From positions 1 through 64,000 of the forward strand of contig NZ_FZOW01000018.1 in assembly GCF_900188125.1 (NCBI RefSeq): a DNA stretch of 64,000 nt, given 5' to 3'. Made by a program: the position numbers and the translations under genes. The stretch is from Rhodococcoides kyotonense. Its GTDB lineage: Bacteria > Actinomycetota > Actinomycetes > Mycobacteriales > Mycobacteriaceae. Positions within the stretch are counted from its first letter, which is position 1; every line of letters starts with the position of its first letter. Positions 23,613 through 32,015 of the stretch are shown piece by piece. The notes beneath the pieces were generated by a model that ran no database searches, had not been told where the DNA came from, and worked only from the letters and a program-made list of their open reading frames with translations.

Positions 23613-24833
23613 ATGCCAGAGGCAGTGATCGTCAGTACCGCTCGTTCCCCGATCGGCCGCGCGATGAAAGGTTCACTGAAGGACATTCGTCCCGACGACC
23701 TGACCGTGCAAATGGTCGCGGCGGCACTGGCGAAGGTTCCCGAGCTCGACCCGACCGACATCGACGACCTCCTCCTCGGCTGCGGCCTTCCCGGCGGCAT
23801 GCAGGGCAACAACCTGGCCCGCATCGTCGCCGTGCTCCTCGGCTACGACTCGCTGCCGGGCACGACGATCACTCGCTACTGTTCGTCGTCACTGCAGACC
23901 ACCCGCATGGCACTGCACGCCATCAAGGCAGGCGAGGGCGACGTCTTCATCTCCGCCGGCGTCGAGAGCGTCTCCAACTTCATCCACGGCAGCTCCGATT
24001 CGCTACCGCAGAGCCACAATCCACTGTTCGCCGACGCCGAAGCCCGCACCAAGAAGGCGCAGGAGGAAGGCGCCGACAGCTGGACGGACCCCCGCGAGAA
24101 CGGCGATCTTCCCGACGCCTACATCGCGATGGGCCAGACCGCCGAGAACGTCTCGCTGCTGACCGGCATCAGCCGTGAGGAGCAGGATCACTGGGCAGTG
24201 CGCAGTCAGAACCGCGCCGAAGAGGCCATCAACTCGGGCTTCTTCGAGCGTGAGATCACTCCGGTCACATTGCCGGACGGCACCGTCGTGTCGAAGGACG
24301 ACGGTCCCCGCGCCGGCACCACCTACGAGAAGATCAGCGAGCTCAAGCCCGTCTTCCGACCGAACGGAACCGTCACCGCGGGCAACGCGTGCCCGCTGAA
24401 CGACGGCGCTGCCGCGCTGGTCATCATGAGCGACACCAAGGCGAAGGCTCTCGGCCTGACCCCGCTCGCGCGCATCGTGTCCACCGGCGTCACCGGCACC
24501 TCCCCCGAGATCATGGGCCTCGGACCCATCGAGGCGACGCGCAAGGCTCTCTCGATCGCGAACCTGTCGATCTCCGACATCGACCTGTTCGAGATCAACG
24601 AGGCCTTCGCGGTCCAGGTCCTCGGCTCGGCACGCGACCTCGGGATCGATCACGACAAGCTCAACATCTCCGGCGGTGCCATCGCCGTCGGGCATCCGTT
24701 CGGCATGACCGGTGCACGCATCACCACGACGCTGCTGAACAACCTGAAGACTCAGGACAAGACGTTCGGCGTCGAGACCATGTGCGTCGGCGGCGGCATG
24801 GGTATGGCCATGGTGCTCGAACGACTCAGCTGA
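23613..24833 (+). CDS. fadA: Acetyl-CoA C-acyltransferase (FadA3-like thiolase)
   Basis: Thiolase of 406 residues for the last step of beta-oxidation or the reverse condensation. The acyl-accepting cysteine is C90 (TRYCSSSLQ). The C-terminal active-site blocks are EINEAFAVQVL, GGAIAVGHPFGMTGAR and ETMCVGGGMGMAM. The start has a clear AAGGAG site. It lies 54 bases after the SGNH gene on the same strand and probably shares its transcript. By synteny it corresponds to M. tuberculosis fadA3 (Rv1074c). Confidence 0.9.
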   Translation: MPEAVIVSTARSPIGRAMKGSLKDIRPDDLTVQMVAAALAKVPELDPTDIDDLLLGCGLPGGMQGNNLARIVAVLLGYDSLPGTTITRYCSSSLQTTRMALHAIKAGEGDVFISAGVESVSNFIHGSSDSLPQSHNPLFADAEARTKKAQEEGADSWTDPRENGDLPDAYIAMGQTAENVSLLTGISREEQDHWAVRSQNRAEEAINSGFFEREITPVTLPDGTVVSKDDGPRAGTTYEKISELKPVFRPNGTVTAGNACPLNDGAAALVIMSDTKAKALGLTPLARIVSTGVTGTSPEIMGLGPIEATRKALSIANLSISDIDLFEINEAFAVQVLGSARDLGIDHDKLNISGGAIAVGHPFGMTGARITTTLLNNLKTQDKTFGVETMCVGGGMGMAMVLERLS

Positions 24834-24838
24834 GCTGA

Positions 24839-24911
24839 GTCGTGATTGCCCGATAGTTGGCGTCTCAGGGCCGGATCTGCCGTCCGGACCGAACTATCGG
24901 GCAATCACGAC
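24839..24911. repeat. Long inverted repeat at convergent junction
   Basis: Perfect 20-base arms, GTCGTGATTGCCCGATAGTT and its complement, flank a 33-base loop that itself holds a small GTCCGGAC dyad. It starts six bases past the thiolase stop. Its ends (CGTGAttg/caaTCACG) resemble those of the three-copy palindrome (CGTGAgtg/cacTCACG), but the core differs. No second copy was seen in the window. Confidence 0.8.
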
Positions 24912-24930
24912 ACTCGTACCTGGATACGAA

Positions 24931-24962
24931 AAAGGCCCCGCACTCGTCGAGTGCGGGGCCTT
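24931..24962. terminator. Bidirectional Rho-independent-type terminator
   Basis: GGCCCCGCACTCG and its complement with a single T between, flanked by AAA on the left and TT on the right. It lies between the convergent thiolase and BI-1 genes, next to the long inverted repeat. Confidence 0.85.
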
Positions 24963-24974
24963 CGTCGTCGGAAA

Positions 24975-25823
24975 CTAGTCGTTCTGGAAGTAGCTGAGCA
25001 GACGCAGGATCTCGACGTACAACCACACGAGGGTGATCGTCAGTCCGAGCGCGACGCCCCATGCTGCCTTCTCCGGCGCCTGAGCGCGGATCAGCTGATC
25101 GGCCTGGTCGAAGTCCAGTAGGAAGCTGAACGCAGCGATGCCGATGCAGACGAGGCTGAAGATGATGGCGATGGGTCCGCCGTCACGCAGACCGAAGCCG
25201 CCGTCCATGAAGAAGCTGGCGACCAGGTTGCCGAGCGCGAGAACGACGACACCGATGAGGGCGCCGATGATCATGCGTGTCAGGCGAGGAGTGACGCGGA
25301 TGGCGCCGGTCTTGTAGACCACGAGCATTCCGAAGAACACACCGAACGTGCCGAGAACGGCCTGCCCGATCAGTGCAGCTCCTCCGACGCCGCCGAAGGT
25401 GACATCGGTGAACAGGCGCGACAGCGCACCGAGGAACACACCCTCGGCGACGGCGTACGCAAGCACGATCGCTGGGTTGTCCATCTTGCGACCGAACGTC
25501 GCGAACAGTACGAGGCCGAGACCGATGAGGCCGCCGCCGACGACGAACATGGTCGCCAGCGATGCGTTACCACTGGAGAGAGCGTAGGAGACGATCGCCG
25601 AGATGGTCAGCACACCGAGCGTGATGCCCGTCTTGGTGACGACGTCGTCGATGGTCATGGCCCGCGTCGCGGGGCCGGTCTGGTAGGGCTCGCCGTAAGT
25701 CTGCGGCTGGCCGAACTGCTGTGCGGCTTGCGCGCCACCAGCCGTCGCAGTGCCGAAAGTGGCGTATCCGCCGCCCTCCTGCTTGGGCAGGTTGCGGAAC
25801 ACCGGGTTGCTCGAGGTGCGCAC
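24975..25823 (-). CDS. Bax inhibitor-1/YccA family membrane protein
   Basis: Integral membrane protein of 282 residues. A soluble Gln/Gly-rich N-terminus of about 70 residues is followed by seven hydrophobic segments (about 75-275). It matches the BI-1-like group common in actinobacteria, often with the LRTSSNPVFRNLP start seen here. Related proteins form pH-sensitive calcium leak channels; the bacterial role is not settled. It is convergent with the thiolase and probably monocistronic. Confidence 0.88.
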   Translation of the reverse strand: MRTSSNPVFRNLPKQEGGGYATFGTATAGGAQAAQQFGQPQTYGEPYQTGPATRAMTIDDVVTKTGITLGVLTISAIVSYALSSGNASLATMFVVGGGLIGLGLVLFATFGRKMDNPAIVLAYAVAEGVFLGALSRLFTDVTFGGVGGAALIGQAVLGTFGVFFGMLVVYKTGAIRVTPRLTRMIIGALIGVVVLALGNLVASFFMDGGFGLRDGGPIAIIFSLVCIGIAAFSFLLDFDQADQLIRAQAPEKAAWGVALGLTITLVWLYVEILRLLSYFQND

Positions 25824-26036
25824 CGTGTTACATCCCTTCTAAGAGCGCAAGCCCTTCGTTGTCATCAGGCCCGACGCCGACGTGTCGTCGGCAGTTGTAT
25901 GTAAAACTCCCACATACGGACAAAAGTTCCCAGTCGGGCGAGAGAACTTCCGACAAATCGGACTCTACCGTGCCGACGGCCTCGCTGCTCACACACGCCC
26001 GGTTTCCCGCCGACGACTTACGGGCATGAACGAACA

Positions 26037-26459
26037 ATGAGCATCGAAGACGGACAGGATCAGACACTCGACCAAAGCGAGAGCCTGGATTCCGACGAGG
26101 TACGCAACGACGACGGCGACACGATCGTCGAACCACCCGAGCACTGGAGCGAGGCCGACAAGTTCGGAACGACTCCCGAAGAGGCGCTCGAAGGTGAAAG
26201 CCTCGACGAAAAACTGAGCGAGGAAGAGCCCGACGTCGCTCTCGAGAGCGACGAACGTGCCGTCGCGGACACCCCCGACGACGAGTTGACCGAGGAACAG
26301 GTCGACCACGAGATCCTGGAGTCGGACGAAGATCCCGACATCGACTACGCCGACGGCCAGCGGCAGGCCGAGATCATCGAGGGCACCCTGGTCGAGGATC
26401 GCGGGCGCGACCGCGGACAGATCGGCGGCACTCCCGAAGACGGCGGTCCCGTCGAGTAG
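26037..26459 (+). CDS. Acidic DUF5709-like protein
   Basis: Very acidic soluble protein of 140 residues rich in Asp and Glu, with no membrane segment or signal peptide. The pattern resembles the DUF5709 family of actinobacteria (SESLDSDEVRNDDGDTIVEPPEHWSEADKFGTTPEEALEGESLDEKL). Function is unknown. The Shine-Dalgarno signal before the ATG is poor. It ends three bases from the convergent methyltransferase gene. Confidence 0.75.
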   Translation: MSIEDGQDQTLDQSESLDSDEVRNDDGDTIVEPPEHWSEADKFGTTPEEALEGESLDEKLSEEEPDVALESDERAVADTPDDELTEEQVDHEILESDEDPDIDYADGQRQAEIIEGTLVEDRGRDRGQIGGTPEDGGPVE

Positions 26460-26462
26460 ACC

Positions 26463-27587
26463 TCAGGCCGGGGTCGATCGAGTGACGGTGAATTTGGCAT
26501 TTCGCCCCACCGACTCGGTCGGCCCGACGGCCGCCCGCAGTTCGCCCCGATAGTTGAGATGCGTGTTGTACACCGTCCACAACTCCCCGCCTGGCCGAAG
26601 AGTGCGTCCCGCCGCGGCGAACAACTTCTCCGCGCTCCCGGTGTGAAGCGACGCGCCTTCGTGAAACGGCGGATTCAACACGATCAAGTCGACCGAGCGG
26701 TCCTCGAACGTCGACATCGCATCGTCGCGGACGACCGCGATGTTCACGTTGTTCGCCGACGCGGTGGCCGACGCCGATGCCACTGCCGCCGCGGAACGAT
26801 CTGTCGCCACGACTCGTGCGGACTTTCTGGACTCGGCCAGTAGACACGCGAGAATTCCTGTACCGCAACCCAAGTCGACGATATCGCGCGCATCCGGCTT
26901 CATCTCGCCGACGAAGGATGCGAGGAATCTGGTGCCGATGTCCAGTTTCGGACCCGCGAACACGGCCCCGTGCGCGACGACGGTGAGCCCGATGTCCTCG
27001 AGTCTCTCGGTGACGGGATAACTCCGGGGAGGACGACGGATCGGCCCCGACGCAGTCAGGACCCGCGATTTCTGGCGACCGCGGCCTGCGGTGACGGACT
27101 CGAACGACGCTCGGAGAACGCCGTTCATCGCCGGAGTCATGTGCTTGTCCCGACCCCCGGCGAACACGGTGACGTCGGGGGCTGCATATGCGGCGATGTT
27201 CTCGGCGATCTCCGTCAGTTCGGCGAGGCTTCGCGGTAGTTGCATCAGCACGACGCGTGCACCGGCCAGAAGCTCCTCCGACAGCGGGAGGGACCGGTAC
27301 GCTTCGGCCGATCCGAGCGCAGACGCGTTGAACTTCAGCGCAAGTTCGCCGGTGACAGGATCCTGGTGAACGCGAATGCCGGTCTTTCCGCCGTGTGCCG
27401 CAGCTCCGAACGTCAGCGCCCCGTAACGATCCCCGATCACGACGACATCGTCACCGGCAGTCCCGGTCAGCGAATCGGCGGCAGTGTCGAGAATCAGCCG
27501 GTCCGCAGCGTCCGACGCGAACAGGTTCGGCGCCTCCGCATCGGGGAATCGGCGCAGTACTCGAAGGACGGACTCGACGTCGTGCAT
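26463..27587 (-). CDS. RsmC/RlmG-type rRNA guanine N2-methyltransferase-like protein
   Basis: Class I SAM methyltransferase of 374 residues with two tandem Rossmann-like halves, the architecture of RsmC and RlmG. The N-terminal half is degenerate. The C-terminal half has the SAM motif VDLGCGTGILACLL and the catalytic NPPFHEG motif of N2-guanine methyltransferases. Target specificity (16S G1207 or 23S G1835 in E. coli terms) cannot be chosen by eye. The start MHDVESVLRVLRRFP was preferred; an ATG at 27623 would add 12 residues. Confidence 0.8.
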   Translation of the reverse strand: MHDVESVLRVLRRFPDAEAPNLFASDAADRLILDTAADSLTGTAGDDVVVIGDRYGALTFGAAAHGGKTGIRVHQDPVTGELALKFNASALGSAEAYRSLPLSEELLAGARVVLMQLPRSLAELTEIAENIAAYAAPDVTVFAGGRDKHMTPAMNGVLRASFESVTAGRGRQKSRVLTASGPIRRPPRSYPVTERLEDIGLTVVAHGAVFAGPKLDIGTRFLASFVGEMKPDARDIVDLGCGTGILACLLAESRKSARVVATDRSAAAVASASATASANNVNIAVVRDDAMSTFEDRSVDLIVLNPPFHEGASLHTGSAEKLFAAAGRTLRPGGELWTVYNTHLNYRGELRAAVGPTESVGRNAKFTVTRSTPA

Positions 27588-27703
27588 GCCCGATAGTGTT
27601 TCATCCCACCGCGAGGTGACCAAACTCGTTGCATATCAAGAAATTCGACCGTCGCGGGCGCGTCCGAGTGGCATTTTCGAAAAATCGGGAGCATGCTCGA
27701 GCG

Positions 27704-27841
27704 ATGGAATCACCCAAGAAGATAGAGACGCTGTTCAGCCACACCGATTCCACCCCTGACGACGCCCCGGCGCACAAGACGGACCCTGTCGTCTACACCT
27801 CGCTCTTCAGCGGCGACGGAACCTCACGACAGATACCGTAG
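27704..27841 (+). CDS. Possible 45-residue hypothetical protein
   Basis: Small frame starting MESPKKIETLFSHTDSTPDD, hydrophilic, with no recognised domain. It begins in the gap between the divergent methyltransferase and the peroxiredoxin tail and overlaps the peroxiredoxin 3' end by 18 bases. The upstream ribosome site is weak. Its composition looks protein-like, but the frame could be chance. Confidence 0.3.
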   Translation: MESPKKIETLFSHTDSTPDDAPAHKTDPVVYTSLFSGDGTSRQIP

Positions 27842-28348
27842 ATAGTCCAGCGACTTGTCCGCGTGCACGTTGGAACGTTCACTGGTCACGACCAACCGGA
27901 CGACGCGGTTTCTGTCGATCACGAACGTCGTCCTCTTCACCGACAACAGCTGACGCAGAATGCCTCGCTTCACCGCATGTGTTCGACCCCGGTCGAAGTC
28001 CTTGCGACGACGTCGCCGCATCAACCAGCCCCCGCGTCGTACTCCGAACTGCTCGGCCACCGACCCGTCGGAATCGGCCAACAGTGGGTAATCGAACGAC
28101 CGCTGGAGCGCGAAATGGGATTGCTTGTCGGTGGTGTCCGTACTGATACCCACACGCTGAGCGCCGAGTGACTCGAACGCCCGCCCGAGATCACGGAAGT
28201 GGCAGGCTTCCGCCGTGCAGATCGGACTCGACGCAGCGGGGTAGAAGAACAGGACGACAGGGCCTCTGTCCAGCAGTTCGCTCAGGCTCCGGATGGTCCC
28301 CGTGTGGTCGGGAAGTCGAAAGTCCGGCGCGGTTTCGCCAGTACGCAT
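27824..28348 (-). CDS. BCP-type peroxiredoxin
   Basis: Thiol peroxidase of the AhpC/TSA superfamily, 174 residues. The peroxidatic cysteine is C44 in SSPICTAEACHFRD, and C49 is the likely resolving cysteine, the arrangement of bacterioferritin-comigratory proteins. It reduces hydroperoxides using thioredoxin-like donors. An unusual arginine-rich insertion (MRRRRRKDFDRGRTHAVKR) lies in the second half, where the family normally has a short loop. It is the first gene upstream of no obvious partner; the phosphatase gene ends 24 bases before it on the same strand. Confidence 0.82.
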   Translation of the reverse strand: MRTGETAPDFRLPDHTGTIRSLSELLDRGPVVLFFYPAASSPICTAEACHFRDLGRAFESLGAQRVGISTDTTDKQSHFALQRSFDYPLLADSDGSVAEQFGVRRGGWLMRRRRRKDFDRGRTHAVKRGILRQLLSVKRTTFVIDRNRVVRLVVTSERSNVHADKSLDYLRYLS

Positions 28349-28372
28349 GCTCGACAGGGTACTGGCCCGCCG

Positions 28373-29155
28373 TCAGCTGCCGTCATCGAGCAGTGTCCGC
28401 TTCAACTTCTCGAGGTCGTCGTCCGTCACCCCGAGAGCCTGCAGATAGCCGTCGAACGAGCCGTAATTCTTCTCCACGACGTCGATTCCGTGACGGTAGT
28501 ACGCCTCGGTGACACCGAGTACGGCGTCGGAGATCTCGATCGGCGCACCGTCCTCTCGCGGCTCCCACACCGTCCGCAGGTGAGCACGCAGAGGTTCGAT
28601 CGCCGCGTTGCTGGTCAGGAAGTCGGCGAGGATGTCGGACTCGGTCACACCCGCAGCGCGCAGCACCGTCGCGACGGTCCACCCCGCACGATCCTTACCC
28701 GCGGCGCAGTGCACGAGAACCGGGCCATCGCCCCTGGTCAAGGCGCCGATGACGGCCGTGATCGCGGTCTTGGCGCCGTCGAGCGTCGGGAACGAGGTGT
28801 AGGCACGCATCATGTAGCGAAGCTGGGCCTCGGGGTCGACGATGGCCCCTATCTCGTGCGGAGCCCGCTCGCCCTTGTGGTTGTCGTACGGCACGTTGTT
28901 CACGACGACGCCGTCGGGCACCCGGTCGGCGCCACTGCGCGCGATCTCGGAATCTCCGCGTAAATCGAACACCTGCCGGACGCCGAGAGCGAGCAGTTCC
29001 GCGCGTCCGTCGTCGTCCAGTAGGCTCAGCTCGGACGATCGCATCAGCAGACCCGACCGGATTCGACGGCCGTCGACCGTCCGAGCGCCGCCCACATCGC
29101 GGAAGTTCCATGCTCCGGACAGGCGAAATTGATCGTGCACGCTCGTATCTGTCAT
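28373..29155 (-). CDS. Tyrosine phosphatase, PtpB-like
   Basis: Protein tyrosine/lipid phosphatase of 260 residues. The P-loop is HCAAGKDRAG with catalytic C150 and R156; the K after G is typical of the MptpB/triple-specificity group. The N-terminal FRDVGG motif is also characteristic. No signal peptide is visible. In pathogens the homologue acts on host phosphoinositides; here a role inside or outside the cell is unknown. The start MTDTSVHDQFRLSGAWNFRDVGG was chosen by family similarity. It is divergent from the Lrp-type regulator. Confidence 0.85.
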   Translation of the reverse strand: MTDTSVHDQFRLSGAWNFRDVGGARTVDGRRIRSGLLMRSSELSLLDDDGRAELLALGVRQVFDLRGDSEIARSGADRVPDGVVVNNVPYDNHKGERAPHEIGAIVDPEAQLRYMMRAYTSFPTLDGAKTAITAVIGALTRGDGPVLVHCAAGKDRAGWTVATVLRAAGVTESDILADFLTSNAAIEPLRAHLRTVWEPREDGAPIEISDAVLGVTEAYYRHGIDVVEKNYGSFDGYLQALGVTDDDLEKLKRTLLDDGS

Positions 29156-29190
29156 GCGTGCACAGTATCCAAGGCGCTTATCGTGGAGCC

Positions 29191-29673
29191 ATGACGGACC
29201 TCGACCGCACCGATGCCCGACTCCTGCTCGCTCTGTGCGACAAGCCGCGAGCAACCGGCGTCGAACTTGCGACGACGCTCGGCCTGTCCCGAAACACGGT
29301 GCAAGCTCGCCTCACTCGCTGGGAAGAAAAGGACACGCTGACCCCGATCGACCATCGTGTTCGCCCTCGCAGCCTCGGCTATGCACTGCAGGCCTTCGTG
29401 ACGACGCGCGTCGACCAGCACAAGCTTGCCGAGGTCACCGATCATCTACGGACCATCCCCGAGGTGCTGGAGGTGTTCGGGCTGTCGGGCGCTTCCGACA
29501 TGCACATCCGAATAGCGGCGGTCGACGCCGACGACCTGTACCGGGTCGCCGGTTTGATCCTGAAGATTCCGGGTGTGGAGCGCACCAACATGTCGATTGC
29601 GATGAGCGAACTGATCCCGTACCGCACGACTCCGATTCTCGACCGCGCTGCAGCTACGAACACCGGGGGTTGA
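29191..29673 (+). CDS. Lrp/AsnC-family regulator
   Basis: Transcription regulator of 160 residues. A helix-turn-helix (LDRTDARLLLALCDKPRATGVELATTLGLSRNTVQARLTRWE) is followed by a RAM ligand-binding domain (residues about 65-150). Such proteins form octamers and respond to amino acids. The ATG has GGAG upstream. It is divergent from the phosphatase gene, which it may control; that is inference only. Confidence 0.88.
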   Translation: MTDLDRTDARLLLALCDKPRATGVELATTLGLSRNTVQARLTRWEEKDTLTPIDHRVRPRSLGYALQAFVTTRVDQHKLAEVTDHLRTIPEVLEVFGLSGASDMHIRIAAVDADDLYRVAGLILKIPGVERTNMSIAMSELIPYRTTPILDRAAATNTGG

Positions 29674-29729
29674 TCGGGTTCGGCGACGCCCCCGACGCGC
29701 CGCCGACCCTGTTCGACCGTAACCCATGG

Positions 29730-30440
29730 TCATCCCCCGCCGAGTGAACCGACGGCACGCGCGATGACGAGCAGCGACGTCAGCAGGGCCGCGCTTGCCT
29801 GAATGCCCATCAGCATCTTTGCGCGACTGGTCAACGGCATCGTGTCGGTCGGGCTGAATGCGCTCGAGTTGGTGAGCGAGAGATACAGGTAGTCGACGAA
29901 CGTCGGAATCCAGCCGGACGCTTTGCTTGCGCCGACCGAGACCTCCTGGACGGCGTCGTCGTTCTCGTCCTGCGAGAACCTCCAGTCGGCCGGTGGCATG
30001 TCGTCTCGGCGCAATTTCCTGCGGGCGACCGGTCCCCCGCGGTCCAGTTCCCAGTACAGCAAGCCGAAACCGATCACATTCGTCAGCCACACCTGCAGGG
30101 CGGCGAGCAGGAGCGATCCCCCTTCGGCGGCAGGATCCGTCAGCGTCGTGATCAGCAGGCCGAGAGCAACCATGTTCGTCAGAATGACGACTGCAGCCTG
30201 GGCCACCGACAGAATGCGTGACCACTTCGTTTCGCGTGTCATCCGCCGCGGATTGGTCGCGATCAATGCGACCAGCAGTGCCAGCTCGACGACGGGAACG
30301 ATCAAACGCGGGCCGAACAGAAGCGAGCTGGGCAGCAACGCGTAGGTCGCACCGGCGACGATCACCGCGACAGCAGGGGGTAGTCGGTGTTCGCCGGTCG
30401 ACGTGCGACGGCGTTCGAGTTCCTCGTCGAGCGGATCCAT
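29730..30440 (-). CDS. DUF1345-like integral membrane protein
   Basis: Membrane protein of 236 residues with about six hydrophobic segments after a charged N-terminus (MDPLDEELERRRTS). The segment DYLYLSLTNSSAFSPTDTMPLTSRAKMLMGIQA resembles the pore-like motif of DUF1345 and small ion-channel-like proteins. Function is unknown. It is convergent with the Lrp gene and divergent from the PucR-type regulator. Confidence 0.72.
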   Translation of the reverse strand: MDPLDEELERRRTSTGEHRLPPAVAVIVAGATYALLPSSLLFGPRLIVPVVELALLVALIATNPRRMTRETKWSRILSVAQAAVVILTNMVALGLLITTLTDPAAEGGSLLLAALQVWLTNVIGFGLLYWELDRGGPVARRKLRRDDMPPADWRFSQDENDDAVQEVSVGASKASGWIPTFVDYLYLSLTNSSAFSPTDTMPLTSRAKMLMGIQASAALLTSLLVIARAVGSLGGG

Positions 30441-30501
30441 ATCGGCGGTTTACCCGAACCGACTATGCGCACACAGGTGGTACCGGTGCACACTTGTCTC
30501 G

Positions 30502-31689
30502 ATGGCAACGGACCCCGACATGTCGAACCCCGAGAACGCTCAGCAGGAGGTCGCGCGACTGGCGGCTCTGGATGCGGGCGGATTGTCCACCGAGCTGCTC
30601 GGTGACTTTCTCGACGTTCTGACTGCCGCTGTGTCCGCTGGCCGCCCGCTGACGAGACGTCAGCTCGGCACCCTCCGCATCAAGGGCGACGCCGCAGCCC
30701 GTCGAGGCGTTCCGTTGCGCGCACTGTTGGACCTCTATCTGTCGTCCGTTTGGCGGCTGTGGCGCAATCTGCCTGCCGTCGTCGACGCGGAAGTAAATCC
30801 GCAGGCCGTCGTCACCGCGGGTGAGGTCATGCTCCGCGCGTCCGACGACGCGGTTGCCGAGCTCACCGAGGGCTTCCAGCTCGCCCGCCGATCGCTCGTA
30901 CGTGCAGAGGTCTCGGCCCGACGCGAATTCGTCGACGATCTGCTGTCCGGTAGCGCCGACGTCGCAGGCGTGCTCGGACGGGCCGAGAACTTCGGACTCG
31001 ACCTTGCGGGACCGCACTGCGCGGCCGTGGTCGTCGCGGACAAGCCGTTCACCGATGCCAGTCCTGCGATCATCGACGTCGAGCGAGCTGTCGAGGGCAG
31101 CAAGGGGGATGCGGGCACACTCGTCGCCAGCAAGGAAGGCCGATTGGTCGTCGTGTTCTCCGCGCCGGATCAACGTGCCGTCTCGCACGTGCTGGACAGC
31201 CTTCGCACGTCGATTCGGCAGTCTCGCGTCGACGACGGCTGGTCGCATCGGATCGGCGTCGGGCGTGCCGGTTCCAGCGCGGCAGGCGTGTCTTCGTCGT
31301 ATCGCGAAGCGGTCGACGCGCTCGACTTCGCGACCAAGCTGGGTATGGACGCGCCGATCGTCGATGCCCGCGAACTTCTCGTCTACCGAGTCCTTCTCGA
31401 CGACAGGCCGGCTATCACCGATCTCGTCGAGACCGTGCTGACGCCGTTGCTCGGGTCGCGCGGTGGGGCGGAGCCTCTGCTGCAGACGCTTTTCGTGTTT
31501 TTCGAGTCGGGCGGCAACGCCGCATCGACGGCCCGATCGATGCATTTGTCGGTGAGGGCCGTCACGTATCGGCTGACCCGGATAGCCGAGCTGACCGGCC
31601 ACGACGTCGCAGATGCCGGTGAGCGTTTCGCGCTGCAGACGGCGGTGTTCGGCGCCAAATTGCTCGACTGGCCCGCGCATCGGGGATGA
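30502..31689 (+). CDS. PucR-family helix-turn-helix regulator
   Basis: Regulator of 395 residues. The N-terminal part resembles the RsbRD-like helical domain seen in many actinobacterial PucR/CdaR proteins. A middle GGDEF-like fold follows. The C-terminal PucR helix-turn-helix is LLQTLFVFFESGGNAASTARSMHLSVRAVTYRLTRIAELTG. The preferred start is the ATG at 30502; MSNPENAQQ at 30520 is the alternative. No ribosome site is strong, suggesting a leaderless mRNA. Its targets are unknown. Confidence 0.82.
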   Translation: MATDPDMSNPENAQQEVARLAALDAGGLSTELLGDFLDVLTAAVSAGRPLTRRQLGTLRIKGDAAARRGVPLRALLDLYLSSVWRLWRNLPAVVDAEVNPQAVVTAGEVMLRASDDAVAELTEGFQLARRSLVRAEVSARREFVDDLLSGSADVAGVLGRAENFGLDLAGPHCAAVVVADKPFTDASPAIIDVERAVEGSKGDAGTLVASKEGRLVVVFSAPDQRAVSHVLDSLRTSIRQSRVDDGWSHRIGVGRAGSSAAGVSSSYREAVDALDFATKLGMDAPIVDARELLVYRVLLDDRPAITDLVETVLTPLLGSRGGAEPLLQTLFVFFESGGNAASTARSMHLSVRAVTYRLTRIAELTGHDVADAGERFALQTAVFGAKLLDWPAHRG

Positions 31690-31859
31690 AACTCGCCTAT
31701 ATTGCCGGATGTCGGCAATGAATTCGGGCAAAACATGTCCCGAATCGGACGCTGCGTTCCGCATTCTCGACAGGCAGAATTGAGGAGTCGCGGCGTGAAC
31801 ACCGCCGCCGAGATCCCCCGACAGCGTTTCATGGACCACACAAGGAGAAACCAGCACTC

Positions 31860-32015
31860 ATGGCATCTCTGACGCAGCGATTGAAGACATTCGCCAGTAG
31901 CCCGCAGGGCCGAAAGCTGATCGCGCAGGCCAAGGCCTACGCAAGCAAGCCCGAGAACCAGGCCAAGCTGAAAAGCCTCGGCTCCCGATTCACAGGTAAG
32001 GACACACGCCGATGA
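31860..32015 (+). CDS. Small basic protein coupled to terC
   Basis: Protein of 51 residues, MASLTQRLKTFASSPQGRKL onward, basic and alanine-rich, with no membrane segment. AAGGAG lies at good spacing before the ATG. Its stop overlaps the terC start (ATGA), so it is translationally coupled to terC. Composition and length suggest a short helical protein. No family is recognised with certainty. Confidence 0.7.
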   Translation: MASLTQRLKTFASSPQGRKLIAQAKAYASKPENQAKLKSLGSRFTGKDTRR

